Positions 22,250 to 32,149 are shown, counted from the stretch's first letter. The stretch is DNA of 64,000 bases from Meghimatium bilineatum (GCA_034231615.1 CM067312.1:6745747-6809746); one strand, 5' to 3'. Notes: a model not told the origin generated them from the letters alone. Program-made: numbers and translations.

Positions 22250-22299
22250 CAGTATATATACAATTCACGACAGTATACATATATATACAATTTACGACA

Positions 22300-22342
<43 letters not shown>

Positions 22343-22376
22343 TTACAACAGTATATATACAATTCACAACAGATGA
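22250..22376. repeat. TA-rich microsatellite with ACAGTATATATACAATT units
   Basis: A pure TA tract of about 36 bp is flanked by several copies of an 18-30 bp unit containing CAATTTACGACAGTATA. It lies about 70 nt below TRAPPC11 exon 3. Confidence 0.85.
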
Positions 22377-22445
22377 TGTAAATTGAACAGACACAAACTG
22401 TGCCACTTTTGCTGGTAAAGTTTTTGTTTTATACTTTACACTGAC

Positions 22446-22516
22446 CTGGTGGAAGGGGAGCATTCTTCTGTATCAGCACGACAGCAATTTTTGTGTTTCG
22501 TCCTTGAAGACTGTTC
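22446..22516 (-). CDS. TRAPPC11: TRAPPC11 coding exon 3 (71 nt)
   Basis: This short exon encodes [19 protein letters not shown] followed by PLPPG. It is bounded by a TTTAG acceptor and a GTCAGT donor. It joins exon 2 by completing an AGG codon and leaves one nucleotide (phase 1) for exon 4. Its only near neighbour downstream is the TA-rich tract at 22250-22376. Confidence 0.93.
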
Positions 22517-22611
22517 CTAAAATTAAATATTTAAAAAACATAATATTGATGACTGGACAATTAATTTGTGTTCAAATTTATCTCAAGTGATTGGTCATCC
22601 ACGTGTTGCCT

Positions 22612-22777
22612 GGATTCGAAAGGGGAGCAAAAAAAAGACTCTACCCTGCCATGCATGTCATAAGAGGTGACTAAAGTGGTTCTGGGGATGGAGTTGACTG
22701 GTCCATCTCAGAGAGGATCAAAGTGACCCATAAGCAAAACTGAAGTCAGATGTGTTTGGTTGATCTTTCCGGAGAGG
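22612..22777 (+). repeat. SINE-A copy, 3' part missing
   Basis: It has GGGGAGCAAAAAAAAGACTC, CATGCATGTCATAAGAGGTG and GGATGGAGTTGACTGGTCC through to the GATGTGTTTGG block, then is cut. Confidence 0.65.
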
Positions 22778-22789
22778 GAGAACTTTCTC

Positions 22790-23150
22790 CCATCGCCTCT
22801 AGTCACTCCCATTCTCTGAACATGTACATTGTCTCGTTTGACCTCCTTCTCGTAGGGAACCTCCTGCTCTAATAAATTAAATCCTGTCTCTTTTTATCTC
22901 AGTGCCGTCCACCAAGGCTTTACCAGCCAAAACATCGGTTCTTTCGTTTCCCCTTACCCCAGCATTAACTGGTTAGTAGATCCATGTAATGCTCTGCACA
23001 TTGTTATCAGAGTGATCCATTCAGTTCTGATTATACACTTTTCTATCTTGTGCAGCATAGTCCGATAGAATCATTGAGTCTGTTGGTATTTGCGTCGCTA
23101 GCCAAGTGAGAGCTGTTGTCACCGCTTCTATTTCCATTCTCATACTCGAT
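22790..23150 (-). mobile_element. LINE-1 (RNase H) fragment
   Basis: The plus strand here is the reverse of an RNase H region: GATCCATGTAATGCTC (WIYxPGH side), TCTGTTGGTATTTGC, and TTCTATTTCCATTCTCATAC (the MRxEIE side). It is decayed with no intact frame. Confidence 0.6.
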
Positions 23151-23231
23151 CTACCATCTCTTTATAACAATCAGCCATCTCTCATACAGTTTTTAACATT
23201 TTTACCACCATTTGAAACAATTTTTTCATAC

Positions 23232-23401
23232 CTAACAATTTCCACCCTTGTTGCACATTCCATTTGCTTTTCTTTCCATAGTGGCTCATCCCAGTCCAAA
23301 TCAAAGAATACCACAACAACTGCTGGTATGTCATGAAGGTGCTTGTGCATCCAGTTAGTTTTCAGGATTCCCTTGGGTATGTACCATTCATAAGATGTTC
23401 T
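23232..23401 (-). CDS. TRAPPC11: TRAPPC11 coding exon 2
   Basis: The exon opens after ACATGCAG with [17 protein letters not shown] and continues with [13 protein letters not shown] and CATRVEIVR, all strongly conserved in TRAPPC11. It ends in phase 2 before the donor GTATGA. The 170 nt join in frame with exon 3. It is separated from exon 1 by about 2.9 kb holding a 22-bp minisatellite, a TTAA-type element, a LINE fragment and a SINE-A copy. Confidence 0.95.
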
Positions 23402-23534
23402 CTGCATGTGAAATTTAACAAACAAGAATTAATGCACATTTTAATTATGGTACAACTACATGAAATAATCTTGGAACATATGACACATCTGGAATCACAT
23501 GTTGTGGCTTTTCTAAAAAGAAAAAAAAATCACA

Positions 23535-23640
23535 ATGCAGAAAATATGATTTGAACCAGGTATGTTCATCTGATACCTATTCGTCTTGCAACTTGAGTCA
23601 ACACATTTTCTGAATCCTGAATTCCTAAAAAAGATGCAAT
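23535..23640 (-). repeat. Degraded tRNA-like SINE piece
   Basis: ATTTGAACCAGGTATGTTC then CTTGCAACTTGAGTCAACAC and AAAAAAGATGCAATTTTAGT parallel the elements at 63008-63125 (B box side GATTGAACCAG, and AAAAAAGATGC). Diverged. Confidence 0.4.
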
Positions 23641-23907
23641 TTTAGTCAAGACTTCCAATTCATATATTCTCAAGCTACTATAAATATGGGCAGGACAATC
23701 GAAACATATACAACAACACACACACACACTTCACAAGTATGTAACTTTCTTGAGGACCACATTTAATACTAGTACGCACCATTAGGCGTCAGTAGTACAA
23801 GGACCATAAGATCTAAACCTAAATGACACATAAACAGAAACAATGTAGCTTCAGATGTAGCATGGGTTAATGAATAATATAATATTGAAAGTATTGTCAG
23901 TGTGTTA

Positions 23908-24181
23908 CCGGCCCAGGAGGGGAGCAAAGAACAGCAATACTGATTACCTTCCATACATGTCGTAAGAGGCGACTAAGGAGGACATGGGGTGGATTTAGCT
24001 GTCTTATTCCATATAGGATAAAAGTGACCCATAGCCATGCCGAAGACTGATGTGTCAAGCTGAAAGGTGTAGATATAACAGAGCAATGTTGTAAACCATG
24101 ACACAACGCATTCCATTCTCTGGACTACACTACATCCTGCCAATCTGCAGGAGTTTGAGAATAAATGCAGAAGAAGAAGAA
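23908..24181 (+). repeat. SINE-A copy, full length with GAA tail
   Basis: It runs from CCGGCCCAGGAGGGGAGC to AATGCAGAAGAAGAAGAAC. The ACTACA step is duplicated (GACTACACTACATCC). Confidence 0.85.
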
Positions 24182-24284
24182 CAGGCCGTATAGAAAGAGT
24201 CACAGAAACAAAATAGAAAGGCAGCAGATGGGATTTGAACCAGCTTTTTTAGAGGAAAAGTAATGATGAGAGAAGTGAAACATA

Positions 24285-24730
24285 TAAATATCACAACATC
24301 CAGTATAGGAATGCAGTTTGAAGCAGTTAAGTCAGATCTTAACTGGCTGTCTGAAACAGAGATCAGCATGGTTGTTATTGTGTCAGACTTGGAATTAATG
24401 ATTCTCAAGATGCAGACCAGATGGTCGAGACATACTGGTAGTACACTGCAACTTGTTTGAAGCTACGGAGTTACGTGCCATGAGTGGTACTCTTGACAGG
24501 CGATGTGCTGTGTCATTGAGAGTGATGGTGGACATATGGGAACTGAGTACAGTGAAGTCAATCCTCTGCGACTTTTTAACTTTACGCCTGCAATAAATTG
24601 TGTGGATCTACTGCCCTAGTCATGCTTGAGTAAAGGGTAATGAGAGAGCTGATAGACTGACCTCAAGAGCATCTGTGTTCAGTCCACTGATTATGCACTC
24701 ACTCTGTGTCCCACTTGCATAAGGATGCAG
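24285..24730 (+). mobile_element. LINE-1 family RNase H fragment
   Basis: It gives LNWLSETEISMVVIVSDLE in one frame (the ALNWL...DS region), then CDFLTLRL-type text and IVWIYCPSHA-like sequence (GTGGATCTACTGCCCTAGTC) with GNERADRLT (AATGAGAGAGCTGATAGAC). The frame is broken several times. Confidence 0.65.
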
Positions 24731-24796
24731 GTAATGAGACTTATGATCTAATATTTCATGAATTACTAATTAAGCACAGAGAGAACAGGAGGAGAC

Positions 24797-25036
24797 TGAG
24801 GAGAACATACAACCAACATGAGGAGAACATACAACCAACATGAGGAGAACATACAACCAACATGAGGAGAACATACAACCAACATGAGGAGAACATACAA
24901 CCAACATGAGGAGAACATACAACCAACATGAGGAGAACATACAACCAACATGAGGAGAACATACAACCAACATGAGGAGAACATACAACCAACATGAGGA
25001 GAACATACAACCAACATGAGGAGAACATACAACCAG
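24797..25036 (+). repeat. Minisatellite, about 11 units of 22 bp
   Basis: Units read AGGAGAACATACAACCAACA then TG, almost without variation. Minus-strand frames of about 90 to 110 codons (repeated CWLYVLLMLV) are artefacts. Confidence 0.97.
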
Positions 25037-25082
25037 CACATTGGTTACTCAACTGAGAAATACCTGTGCTACTGCCAGATAC

Positions 25083-26130
25083 TTCTTCTTCAGTGTTCAT
25101 TCTTAACCTTCACCGAGCCTATATCAAGTCCAGCCGCCGAAAAATAAAATGGCGGCTAACACCGTTGGCGACATACCCCATCCAATGAGATATTGTTATA
25201 ATAGACGCCCCACAGCCTGATTGGTTACTCGGGAACATGCGCTATTGAAGCCGGTTCATTCCTACGTCCGACATGATCGTTGTAACAATGGCTAGCCAGA
25301 AGATACAAATTTTATAGCAATTAATCTGACCACATCGGCACACCGGTACGATGCTATGATGGTCGACCGATTTTATAGACCTTTCTTTCATCGTATTTTG
25401 AATAAAATAACATTGAATCGTGGCTTGAATCATGAATTATTGAGTTATTTAGTTTCACAGCAGTGAATATACAGAATGCTGCGTTGGTTTGGAGACTTGT
25501 AGACGTTTGATATCGGATATGTGGAAGTAGCACAAAAAATGGCTCTAGACCTAATCTCAAAGAACGATTTTACCGCAAATCTACATGTTTTATACAGTTC
25601 TCCCGGCTATATTTTGATAATTTTGCAGTGAAAGAACATAAATACAACAGATTTGTGTGATTTAGTTTACAAGGAATTCGATAACTAAGGTAAGTTATTT
25701 TTTTATTTATTTTTTTCCTCTTTATTTGTTATAAAATATATGTTTTTTGTGAAAAACGTCTTTACCACTTTCTCATACGTCTGGTATCACACACACACAC
25801 ACGTACATAAATTACACCAATATATGCATAATTCAATTCTTTATTTATATGTGCAAATATTATTAAAATATCTCTAACAACCAAAAAATTATCACATTTT
25901 CAAAACAGTCACCATCAATAATGCAAATTTAAAAAAAAAATATCCGGTGGCAGGGAGACGTTTCGTATTTTTTAATCTGGCTTGCTAAAGGTTAAACTCC
26001 AGGTGGTTCTCTCTTACAGCAGGACAATGGCCCTGCAAGATTTCCAACAGGACATAGTCCAGAGAATGGAAATGCATTGCGTTGCCGTTTTATTTGCACC
26101 AATGGACCGACAGATCCGTCTTCGGCGGAT
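25083..26130 (-). repeat. SINE-B split by a TTAA-type DNA element
   Basis: The tail (25083-25106, CTTCTTCTTCAGTGTTCATT) and the rest (25992-26130, ACTCCAGGTGGTTCTCTC to CCGTCTTCGGCGG) are separated by the element at 25107-25991. Confidence 0.8.
25107..25991. mobile_element. Nonautonomous DNA element, 885 bp, flanked by TTAA
   Basis: TTAA at 25103-25106 and 25992-25995 flank termini CCTTCACCGAGC and GCTTGCTAAAGG, imperfect inverted repeats. The interior is homologous to the element at 17249-18153 (GAACATGCGC, GCAAATCTA, TCTGGTATCACACACAC). There is no transposase frame. TTAA duplication with CC/GG ends points to a piggyBac-like relative. Confidence 0.78.
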
Positions 26131-26260
26131 GTCAGATACAACCTTGGGCATCACCTTAGTTATTCAACTGAGGAAGACCTGTGCTTCTGTCAGAAAGGCT
26201 ACATGCTATCTAGAGCTGCCTTTACACATCTAAAGGGTTAATTCATCATCATCATCATGA
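26131..26260 (+). repeat. 3' end of a SINE-C-like element with CAT tail
   Basis: It reads CAACCTTGGGCATCACCTTA, GTTATTCAACTGAGGAAGAC, CCTGTGCTTCTG-CAGAAAGG and ends (ATC)n at 26247-26258. Related text is at 25040-25080, 33890-33990 and 43640-43690. Confidence 0.6.
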
Positions 26261-26350
26261 GTGTATTCAATACAACAGTTTCTGTTTTATTCTTTTACTG
26301 TACACTATATTATATTTGTTTTTTTATATAACTACTGTAGAGTTACCTAC

Positions 26351-26581
26351 CTTCTGTTTACATTTCTGATACTCATGATCAGCCTTGCAAACTTTAAACT
26401 GCAATGGAACTCTATCTGGCCGTCGGTTGTTACAAAATGAGTCCCAAATGGCTTTGTGTACAGCATTGTAAGTTGTGTCTAATCCCGTTAGAGCAACAAG
26501 ACCCAGAGGTCTGCATACTAGCTCCCCTGGCAACTCACTCACCCAAGACATTATCCTATGTAACAGATCTCAAAATGTAAT
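26351..26581 (-). CDS. TRAPPC11: TRAPPC11 first coding exon (67 codons) with 30 nt of 5' UTR
   Basis: The start codon is at 26551-26549 and coding runs to 26351, followed by the donor GTAGGT. The peptide starts [17 protein letters not shown] and contains [19 protein letters not shown] and NRRPDRVP, which match the TRAPPC11 N-terminus. Upstream of the ATG the sequence reads as a good acceptor (TTTTGTTTCAG) ending at 26582, so the 30 nt at 26552-26581 look like the tail of the 5' UTR in this exon, with a noncoding first exon further upstream. That upstream exon was not found. The exon ends in phase 0. Confidence 0.93.
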
Positions 26582-26636
26582 CTGAAACAAAAGACAATGT
26601 AGATTTATGATATTAAACTAGTTTTATAGTTTTGTT

Positions 26637-26917
26637 GCCGGCAGTCAAAAATGGGTGCAAAGAATAGCTGCACTATTATCTGTTATGCATTTTGTAAGAG
26701 GCGAATAAGGAGGTTTTGGGTATTAGCTGTCCCATCCCATATAGGGTAAAAGTGATCCAGATGCTATGCTGAAGTCTGATCTGTTATGCTGAAGTTGAAT
26801 GCTGAAGGCACATTTTAAACAAGACTTCGCATGTAGAATTTCAAGCTGTGTAAACCATGAGACAATGCATCCACTCTCTGGATTATCTGCAGGAGTTTGA
26901 GAATGATGCAGCAGAAA
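26637..26917 (+). repeat. SINE-A copy
   Basis: It begins GTTGCCGGCAGTCAAAAATG and ends GAGTTTGAGAATGATGCAGC, with a partly duplicated middle (GAAGTCTGATCTGTTATGCT). It lies about 55 nt upstream of the first TRAPPC11 coding exon. Confidence 0.75.
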
Positions 26918-27251
26918 AGAAATTAGTTTTAAATACATGAATTGAGAATCCTGAATTAGTTTTATACCATACAAAATAGGCTCATTACTACCGGGTATAT
27001 ACAAGATCTAAAGTACAACCCAGAGGTAAGAACTACACACAGCAGCTTCACATCGCTGAAACTGGTGAGCAATGTTTTCTGCCCTATGCTGTATTTGATG
27101 CTGAAGAAACATAGATATAAATTAAATAGACAGACAGATACAAAGAAAAACTAACCAAGGTATCTGTCTGCTTGATCAATGGAAAAAACCCTGTGGGATT
27201 GTGATAAAGTAGCTCTCTTAAACATATTTGGCAATATCTTAAAACTATTAA

Positions 27252-27430
27252 TCTCTTCTTCTTCTGCACTTGTTCTCAAACTAGCAGGATGTAGCCCAGA
27301 GAACGGAATCTGTTGTGTCATGGTTTATAGCTTAAATGTGATATATGTGCCTTTTCGGCCTGACGCATTTAACTTCAGCATGGTTTCTAGAGTCCTCTGA
27401 CTCTATACGCGATGAGACAGCCAATTTCAT
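27252..27430 (-). repeat. SINE-A copy, head truncated
   Basis: It reads CTTCTTCTTCTGCACTTG, AGCAGGATGTAGCCCAG and GACGCATTTAACTTCAGC, ending in GAGACAGCCAATTTCATCCC. Confidence 0.7.
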
Positions 27431-27912
27431 CCCGAATTATACTCGTACTGCAGTAGCTAAAAGAACAAAAAAAACAAATCAGTGTTGGTACAGTGTGTAC
27501 ACAGTACAACATGTACGAGTACAAGTTAGGCTACTTACATTAGAATAGCAATATTAATAGTAGGCCTAATCAAAACCAAAACAAATTCAATATTATATAT
27601 TATATAATCCTTACTCCCTTACTCTTATAGGCCTAATATTATTATTAGGCCTATACCCCTTAACAGTATTTAACGTACTGTATGGATCACTAAGACAACT
27701 TCAGAGACCTGCACTTTTTTAGGAATGGCAATGTGCTGACAAGAGTAGAATTACACATCAGCATTTGGATATCGACAACAACTATAACAACAACATGCCT
27801 ATACAATATTTGCGAATAAGTTAAAAAAGTAAGTAGGGCATAGGCCTAATATTTGTAGTAATATTAATATTTGAATAGGAGTAATATATTGTCAACAGCC
27901 TATGGAATAGGC
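27431..27912. other. AT-rich intergenic sequence with TAGGCCTA palindromes
   Basis: The 8-bp palindrome TAGGCCTA or near matches recur many times (27560-27850). No gene or known repeat was recognised. Confidence 0.45.
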
Positions 27913-28307
27913 CGGGAACCCATGGCTCGCAAGCTAGATGTGGCTCTATTGATCTGGCTCGCAGACAAATGTTCGATTATAAAAAAATGTTTCTTTAGAC
28001 TCCTTTGATCTACATATTAATTACATATCAATATTTCATTCTACAAATGAGCTAAAGTCTACTGCAGCTCAGCATCAGAAGTCGCATTAATGGTAAGAAA
28101 TACTCATTATTGATTAGCAACAGCATAACAATGTTATTAAAAAGAATTCAGAGACATAATTATTGTACTTTTAGTGTTGAAATTACACAAAATGCACACA
28201 TTTACTTGAATTTCTAGTTTTAAACATAATGTATGGCTCTCACAGAATTACTTTTCAAAATATGTAGTGTCCATGGCTCTCTCAGATAAAAAGGTTCCCG
28301 ACCCCTG
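27913..28307. mobile_element. hAT-type miniature element, 395 bp, perfect 8-bp target duplication
   Basis: It is flanked by GAATAGGC at 27905-27912 and 28308-28315. Its ends read CGGGAACCCATGGCTCGC and, reversed, CAGGGGTCGGGAACC. The left terminus lacks the first seven nucleotides of the TIR. The interior has GTGGCTCTATTGATCTGGC. This is the widespread hAT group with CAGGGGTC ends. No transposase. Confidence 0.8.
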
Positions 28308-28322
28308 GAATAGGCCATAGGG

Positions 28323-28508
28323 CAGTGGTTCTCAACCTTCCCAATGTCTCGACCCTTTAATACAGTTCCTCGTGTTCTAGTGACCCACAACCATAGAATT
28401 CTTTTTGTTGCTACTTCATAATATGTATTTTCTAATGGTATTAGATTACCCTGTTAAAGAATTGTTCAACCCCCAAAGGGGTCACGACCCATAGGTTGAG
28501 AACCGCTG
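28323..28508. mobile_element. hAT-type miniature element, 186 bp, OposCharlie/SPIN-like ends
   Basis: It begins CAGTGGTTCTCAACCTTCC and ends GGTTGAGAACCGCTG, a 15-bp TIR with one mismatch. It is flanked by CCATAGGG (28315-28322) and CCATATGG (28509-28516), an 8-bp duplication with one change. The interior CGACCCTTTAATACAGTTCC and CCCCCAAAGGGGTCACGACC matches, from memory, a hAT family found in vertebrates and reported as horizontally transferred. It abuts the previous element. Confidence 0.8.
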
Positions 28509-28559
28509 CCATATGGAATAGTCTATTGAAAGAGAGGAAAGTCGAGGTAGAGGCTCACA

Positions 28560-29030
28560 AAGGATATACAGTGTGCAGATTGGAGGATGTGCTACCTGGT
28601 GATGAATAGAGTTGAGCGCCCTTAGATTGTCCGACAGCCTTCAAAGTAATAATAACACTCAATAGAGAATGCAGGGAATGGTGTCCGACAGTGGTGGAGT
28701 CGGAGGTGCTCGCTCTGATCAGTGAGAATTCCATGGAAGGTGATATTATATATTTAGATGGGTCGGTTGAGAGATACATCAGGAGTGCCTGGACCTTCAT
28801 GGCTCAAAGGTGGGGGAGACCATCAGAGGCAAGTGGTGCATTCACTCAGATGACAAGCAGCACGACAATGGAGATTTTGACAGTGACCAAAGCTTTGAAA
28901 TGGGTGTGCTCACAGACTATCTCTGATAATGGCGGCTACAGTGAGCTACACTCAAGGAGAGATCTGAGAACCTATGGACTTGACCGGAGTGCTGTAACGA
29001 TGATCCAACAACTAACTAACTAATAGTCTA
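28560..29030 (+). mobile_element. Non-LTR retrotransposon RNase H fragment (LINE-7)
   Basis: It encodes EGDIIYLDGSVERYIRSAW then TMEILTVTKALKWV, the D-G-S and E motifs of RNase H, and a tail ending in a tetranucleotide run CTAACTAACTAAT. Similar tails are at 36420-36740 and 52900-52990. Stops and frameshifts are present. Confidence 0.65.
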
Positions 29031-29095
29031 TTGTTACATTGGCCTACTAAGTAGTCCCACTTAACTTCACTTACCAGACCTATAGTTGAATGACC

Positions 29096-29199
29096 TATAG
29101 TTGTGAATCCTCAAAATTCCGACATATTTTCATTATATTATTTAATATAGGCAGGCCTACTGAAAATATACATCTGAATTTTGAGGATTCACAACTATA
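29096..29199. mobile_element. MITE, 104 bp, perfect 24-bp terminal inverted repeats
   Basis: Arms at 29096-29119 (TATAGTTGTGAATCCTCAAA then ATTC) and 29176-29199 are exact reverse complements, with a 56-bp AT-rich centre. Its ends are TA, as for Tc1/mariner-like duplications, but the true boundary could be a nucleotide or two inside. Confidence 0.8.
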
Positions 29200-29955
29200 C
29201 TACTATAGTAGTCTATAGTTATAATAGTTATAGTAGGTCAGGTCATACAAGACAACACAACAAGTTAGTCAATATAGTTAGTTAAACTATCAGACTCGGT
29301 AAATTACAAACAAAATTGATGGCAATGATAATGATGGTCATTATCATTATAGGTAATGCCCCCTATAATAATATTTAGTTATTATTATTAATTCATATTT
29401 AATAATATTATATTGAATTCATGAATATATTATTATAATTATATATTATTTAAATTATTATATTATATATATCTGCTCAATAATCAAAACTACAGACTGT
29501 CACTCACTCACTGTCGTTACAGAGCATCAAATAATATTTTGGGTATAGTATAGTATAATATTTAATATAATAAATATATATATATTTTAATTTTATTATA
29601 AAATATTATATAAATATAATAATAAATTAATTAATACTGAAACTGAATAATAATATAGGCCTTCTATTATCAGGTCAAAATAATTTTTGCAGTTACGCAT
29701 GTCGATCATAAATTAATTTAGCATCTACGTACGAATGTTTTCAGTGAATTTCTCCTTACTGTTTTGAGACGATGATACAAATATAGATCTATCCCTTACA
29801 TTTAGGAGACTACAATTTATGTAGGAGGGTTCTCTGTCGCTCGATAACAAATTATTTCGTTCTGCAATTAGACAAGATTGTGTGCACACAACTAGTATAG
29901 AAATATCCATGAGATATTTAGACAATGATTCCCACAATACCAGAGAATCATTATT
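29200..29955. other. Very AT-rich intergenic sequence
   Basis: It is dominated by A/T runs such as TAATATTATATTG. No gene was seen. Sequence 29730-29950 is less biased but unassigned. Confidence 0.4.
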
Positions 29956-30640
29956 AACAAGTCCCGTCTCCGCAACGAAAATTGGATGCAACAGACATCC
30001 AACATCCTTTGTCTCTTGCTTTGGATGTGCACTCTGTTAGACTGTAACCTGTCCTTCTCGTGATCTTTCTCGCTTGTATCTTTGCTAACCTCTTGCTCGA
30101 CTCTACCCTCAAGTAAGGTCTTCAGCAAGGTGTCATCGTGTTTTTAGTTTTAATATGTCTAAAATATTTTATTTCTTTTATTTAATAGTTATTTTTTCTA
30201 ACGAAGTGGTGTCACAGAATTTCCTTGTTCATTTTCTTCACTTTCATGCTGCTCTTCCTACTCTATATATCGGGTTTATATCCACTTCTCAAATTATAGT
30301 CAAATGCATCCATTCTGTGTTCTATTTGTTTGTTCACTGTTCATATTTCTGAGCTATATGCCTTTTAATATACAATAGAAATGTACAATAGGTCAATTAA
30401 TATACAATAGGTGTAGAATTTTTTCATTTTTGGTTTGTTTTAATTTGTTTAGAGTCTAGACGTCAATATTTTTTTCAATGACAGTGAAAGTACTTTCATC
30501 AATTCCTATTCTCATTTTAACTTCTGTTTCACATCTACCATCATGTGTTTATGTTTGTATATTGATGTTTGCAATGATCTACTTGCTGTAGTCTCTCTCC
30601 GTATATTATTATTTTTACCAGGGAATATTTTGCATCAATG
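29956..30640 (-). mobile_element. LINE-2 ORF2 fragment, decayed
   Basis: On the minus strand a frame with MLKTLLEGRVEQEVSK resembles the LLEGKVKGKRARG tail of the better copy at 37009-37620. Further upstream CTTCTGTTTCACATCTACCA matches the same family. The reading frame is destroyed. Confidence 0.6.
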
Positions 30641-30654
30641 ATTAGTGGAGATAT

Positions 30655-31045
30655 CTGACAGCGGTTGACATTCGGGAGCTTCACGAAGAAATCACTGACT
30701 AAAGTAATAATACAACTAGATAAAGCGTGTCGAAAATTGACGGCAGTCAGGGCTCAGGATACAGTGTACGAAATTGCGCTACTACACTCTAAACCAAAAG
30801 ACATAATTATATACACATATGGTTCCGTTAGCAGAAACACAAATAAAAGCGGTTGGGGTTTTGTTGCCTACGGAAACGGCGTGAAGTTGGTTGAGAAATC
30901 TTCAGCATATTCTACTGTCACATCGAGCATGAGGATGGAGATAGAGGGAGTTACAGCAGCTCTTAATTGGTTGATAACTGATACATCAACACACTCGGTA
31001 ATACTCACAGACTCTCAAAGCATGTTGCGCAAGATATAAAAGTTT
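30655..31045 (+). mobile_element. LINE-1 RNase H N-terminal half
   Basis: A 124-codon frame reads DIIIYTYGSVSRNTNKSGW then MRMEIEGVTAALNWLITD and SVILTDSQSMLRKI. The first catalytic Asp position of the RNase H signature reads Y in YTYGS (normally DGS). It is about 95 percent like 4640-4880 by eye. A SINE-A head fragment follows. Confidence 0.8.
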
Positions 31046-31059
31046 ATGATAAGAAAATA

Positions 31060-31104
31060 AGCTATTCTTTGCTCCCCTTTCGGGCCCGGCAACACACGGG
31101 CGAT
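31060..31104 (-). repeat. SINE-A head only (45 bp)
   Basis: It reads GCTATTCTTTGCTCCCCTTT then CGGGCCCGGCAACACACGGG. Only the outermost 5' part is present, so heads can occur apart from the rest of the element. Confidence 0.7.
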
Positions 31105-31540
31105 TAAATTGTTTAAAATATATGTTACGCAGACTTAAATATAAAATTATGCATATGTTAAAACACAAACAAACTGTAGCATATACAGCTAGCTACATAA
31201 CAGCCATTTTAGCATATGAATGTAAGTCTTTGACAATAAATGAACCGGATTATCTGGGGAAAATGGAAAATATGAGTCAACAGAGATTCGATTCTATAGA
31301 AGAATGATGATAGTGCGCTATGGACAGTTCCAATAACTAATGAGTGGGTGCTGGAAGAGTCAAATGCGTGACAGTGTTTACTTAATAATATCAGAGAGAG
31401 AGAGAGAATCTTCATGTGTTTCCTGGTCATGTGATGAGACAAGGAAATCGGTAGAACATAGTTACAACGGGCAAGATAAAAGGCAATGGAAATCGACGAC
31501 ATTTGACGTGAGAACGTATTAGTTTGACATCGTGGCATGT
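31105..31540 (+). mobile_element. LINE-4 ORF2 C-terminal fragment
   Basis: Frames on the plus strand give RLKYKIMHMLKHKQTVAY and, later, VSWSCDETRKSVEHSYN-type text parallel to GHVMRQGNR-HSYNGQDK. Decayed. Confidence 0.5.
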
Positions 31541-31604
31541 CAAATCCCCCCTCCCTTCCTTTTAGCGAATCTCCCTTAATAAAAAAGGTCATCCAAGTTT
31601 TCAT

Positions 31605-31850
31605 GAAATGAGGTAAATACGAAGTTAATTATAAAGGTTACTAAATAGGCATATAGCCTAACTATCAATATAAATAAATCAGAAATAATAAAACAAAGAC
31701 AATTTTCAACGTGTCGGTCCTATTGGGACCTTTGTCAAGAAACAAAATTTGTGTTTGTTTTTTGTTTTATTGTTATTTCTGATTTATTTATATTGATAGT
31801 TAGGCTATATTCAGCAACCTTTATAATTAACTTCGTATTTACCTCGCATT
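31605..31850. repeat. Fold-back element (inverted arms about 90 bp) with hammerhead-like core
   Basis: The left arm 31611-31705 (ACGAAGTTAATTATAAAGG ... CAATATAAATAAATCAGAAA) and right arm 31760-31850 are near-perfect reverse complements. The loop contains, on the minus strand, TTGACAAAGGTCCCAATAG then GACCGACACG, a stem of GGTCC/GGACC followed by a GAAA-like motif. This resembles the terminal structures of Penelope-like elements such as the one at 49945-51155. Confidence 0.65.
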
Positions 31851-32149
31851 TGTCTGGTTACTGCGGCACTTTCCATTTTGTCGGACATCCTCCGATATTT
31901 TGGTTATTTATATTTGTCTTCTAGCCGCTACTTTTCATTGCTCTTCTTGCTGTTTTTTCTCATTTTCATTTAGTTTAGATTTATTATTAATTATTATATC
32001 ATTCCATTTACCTATCATCGCTTATCTTTGTTGATTACTATGCCATCTTCCACATGTTTTCTTCGTGCAATGGTTTTTGAAGGGAAACCATTGTCCAAGT
32101 ATTTTCATGATAAGGAAAAGTTGATACTCGAAAACGCATGAAAGAATTT

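Larger units (their letters stand above)
2451..26581 (-). other. TRAPPC11: TRAPPC11 gene, N-terminal part, ten coding exons, runs off the left edge
   Basis: This is the span of the minus-strand gene for trafficking protein particle complex subunit 11, known in this family as a peripheral TRAPPIII subunit acting in ER-to-Golgi transport and autophagy. The exons were found by reading the minus strand for conserved family segments. Each is bounded by AG and GT, and the phases run 0-2-1-2-0-2-0-2-1-0, so the pieces join into about 393 codons without a break. The family protein is about 1,100 residues, so the C-terminal two thirds lie left of position 2451 or outside the window. One family segment between exons 9 and 10 was not located. 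Introns hold SINEs, LINE fragments, two TTAA-type DNA elements and six large minisatellites. Confidence 0.93.

Noticed and set aside
24756-25100. Minus-strand frames of about 90-114 codons with a hydrophobic repeat
   Set aside because: Product of the 22-bp minisatellite; three frames give the same peptide.
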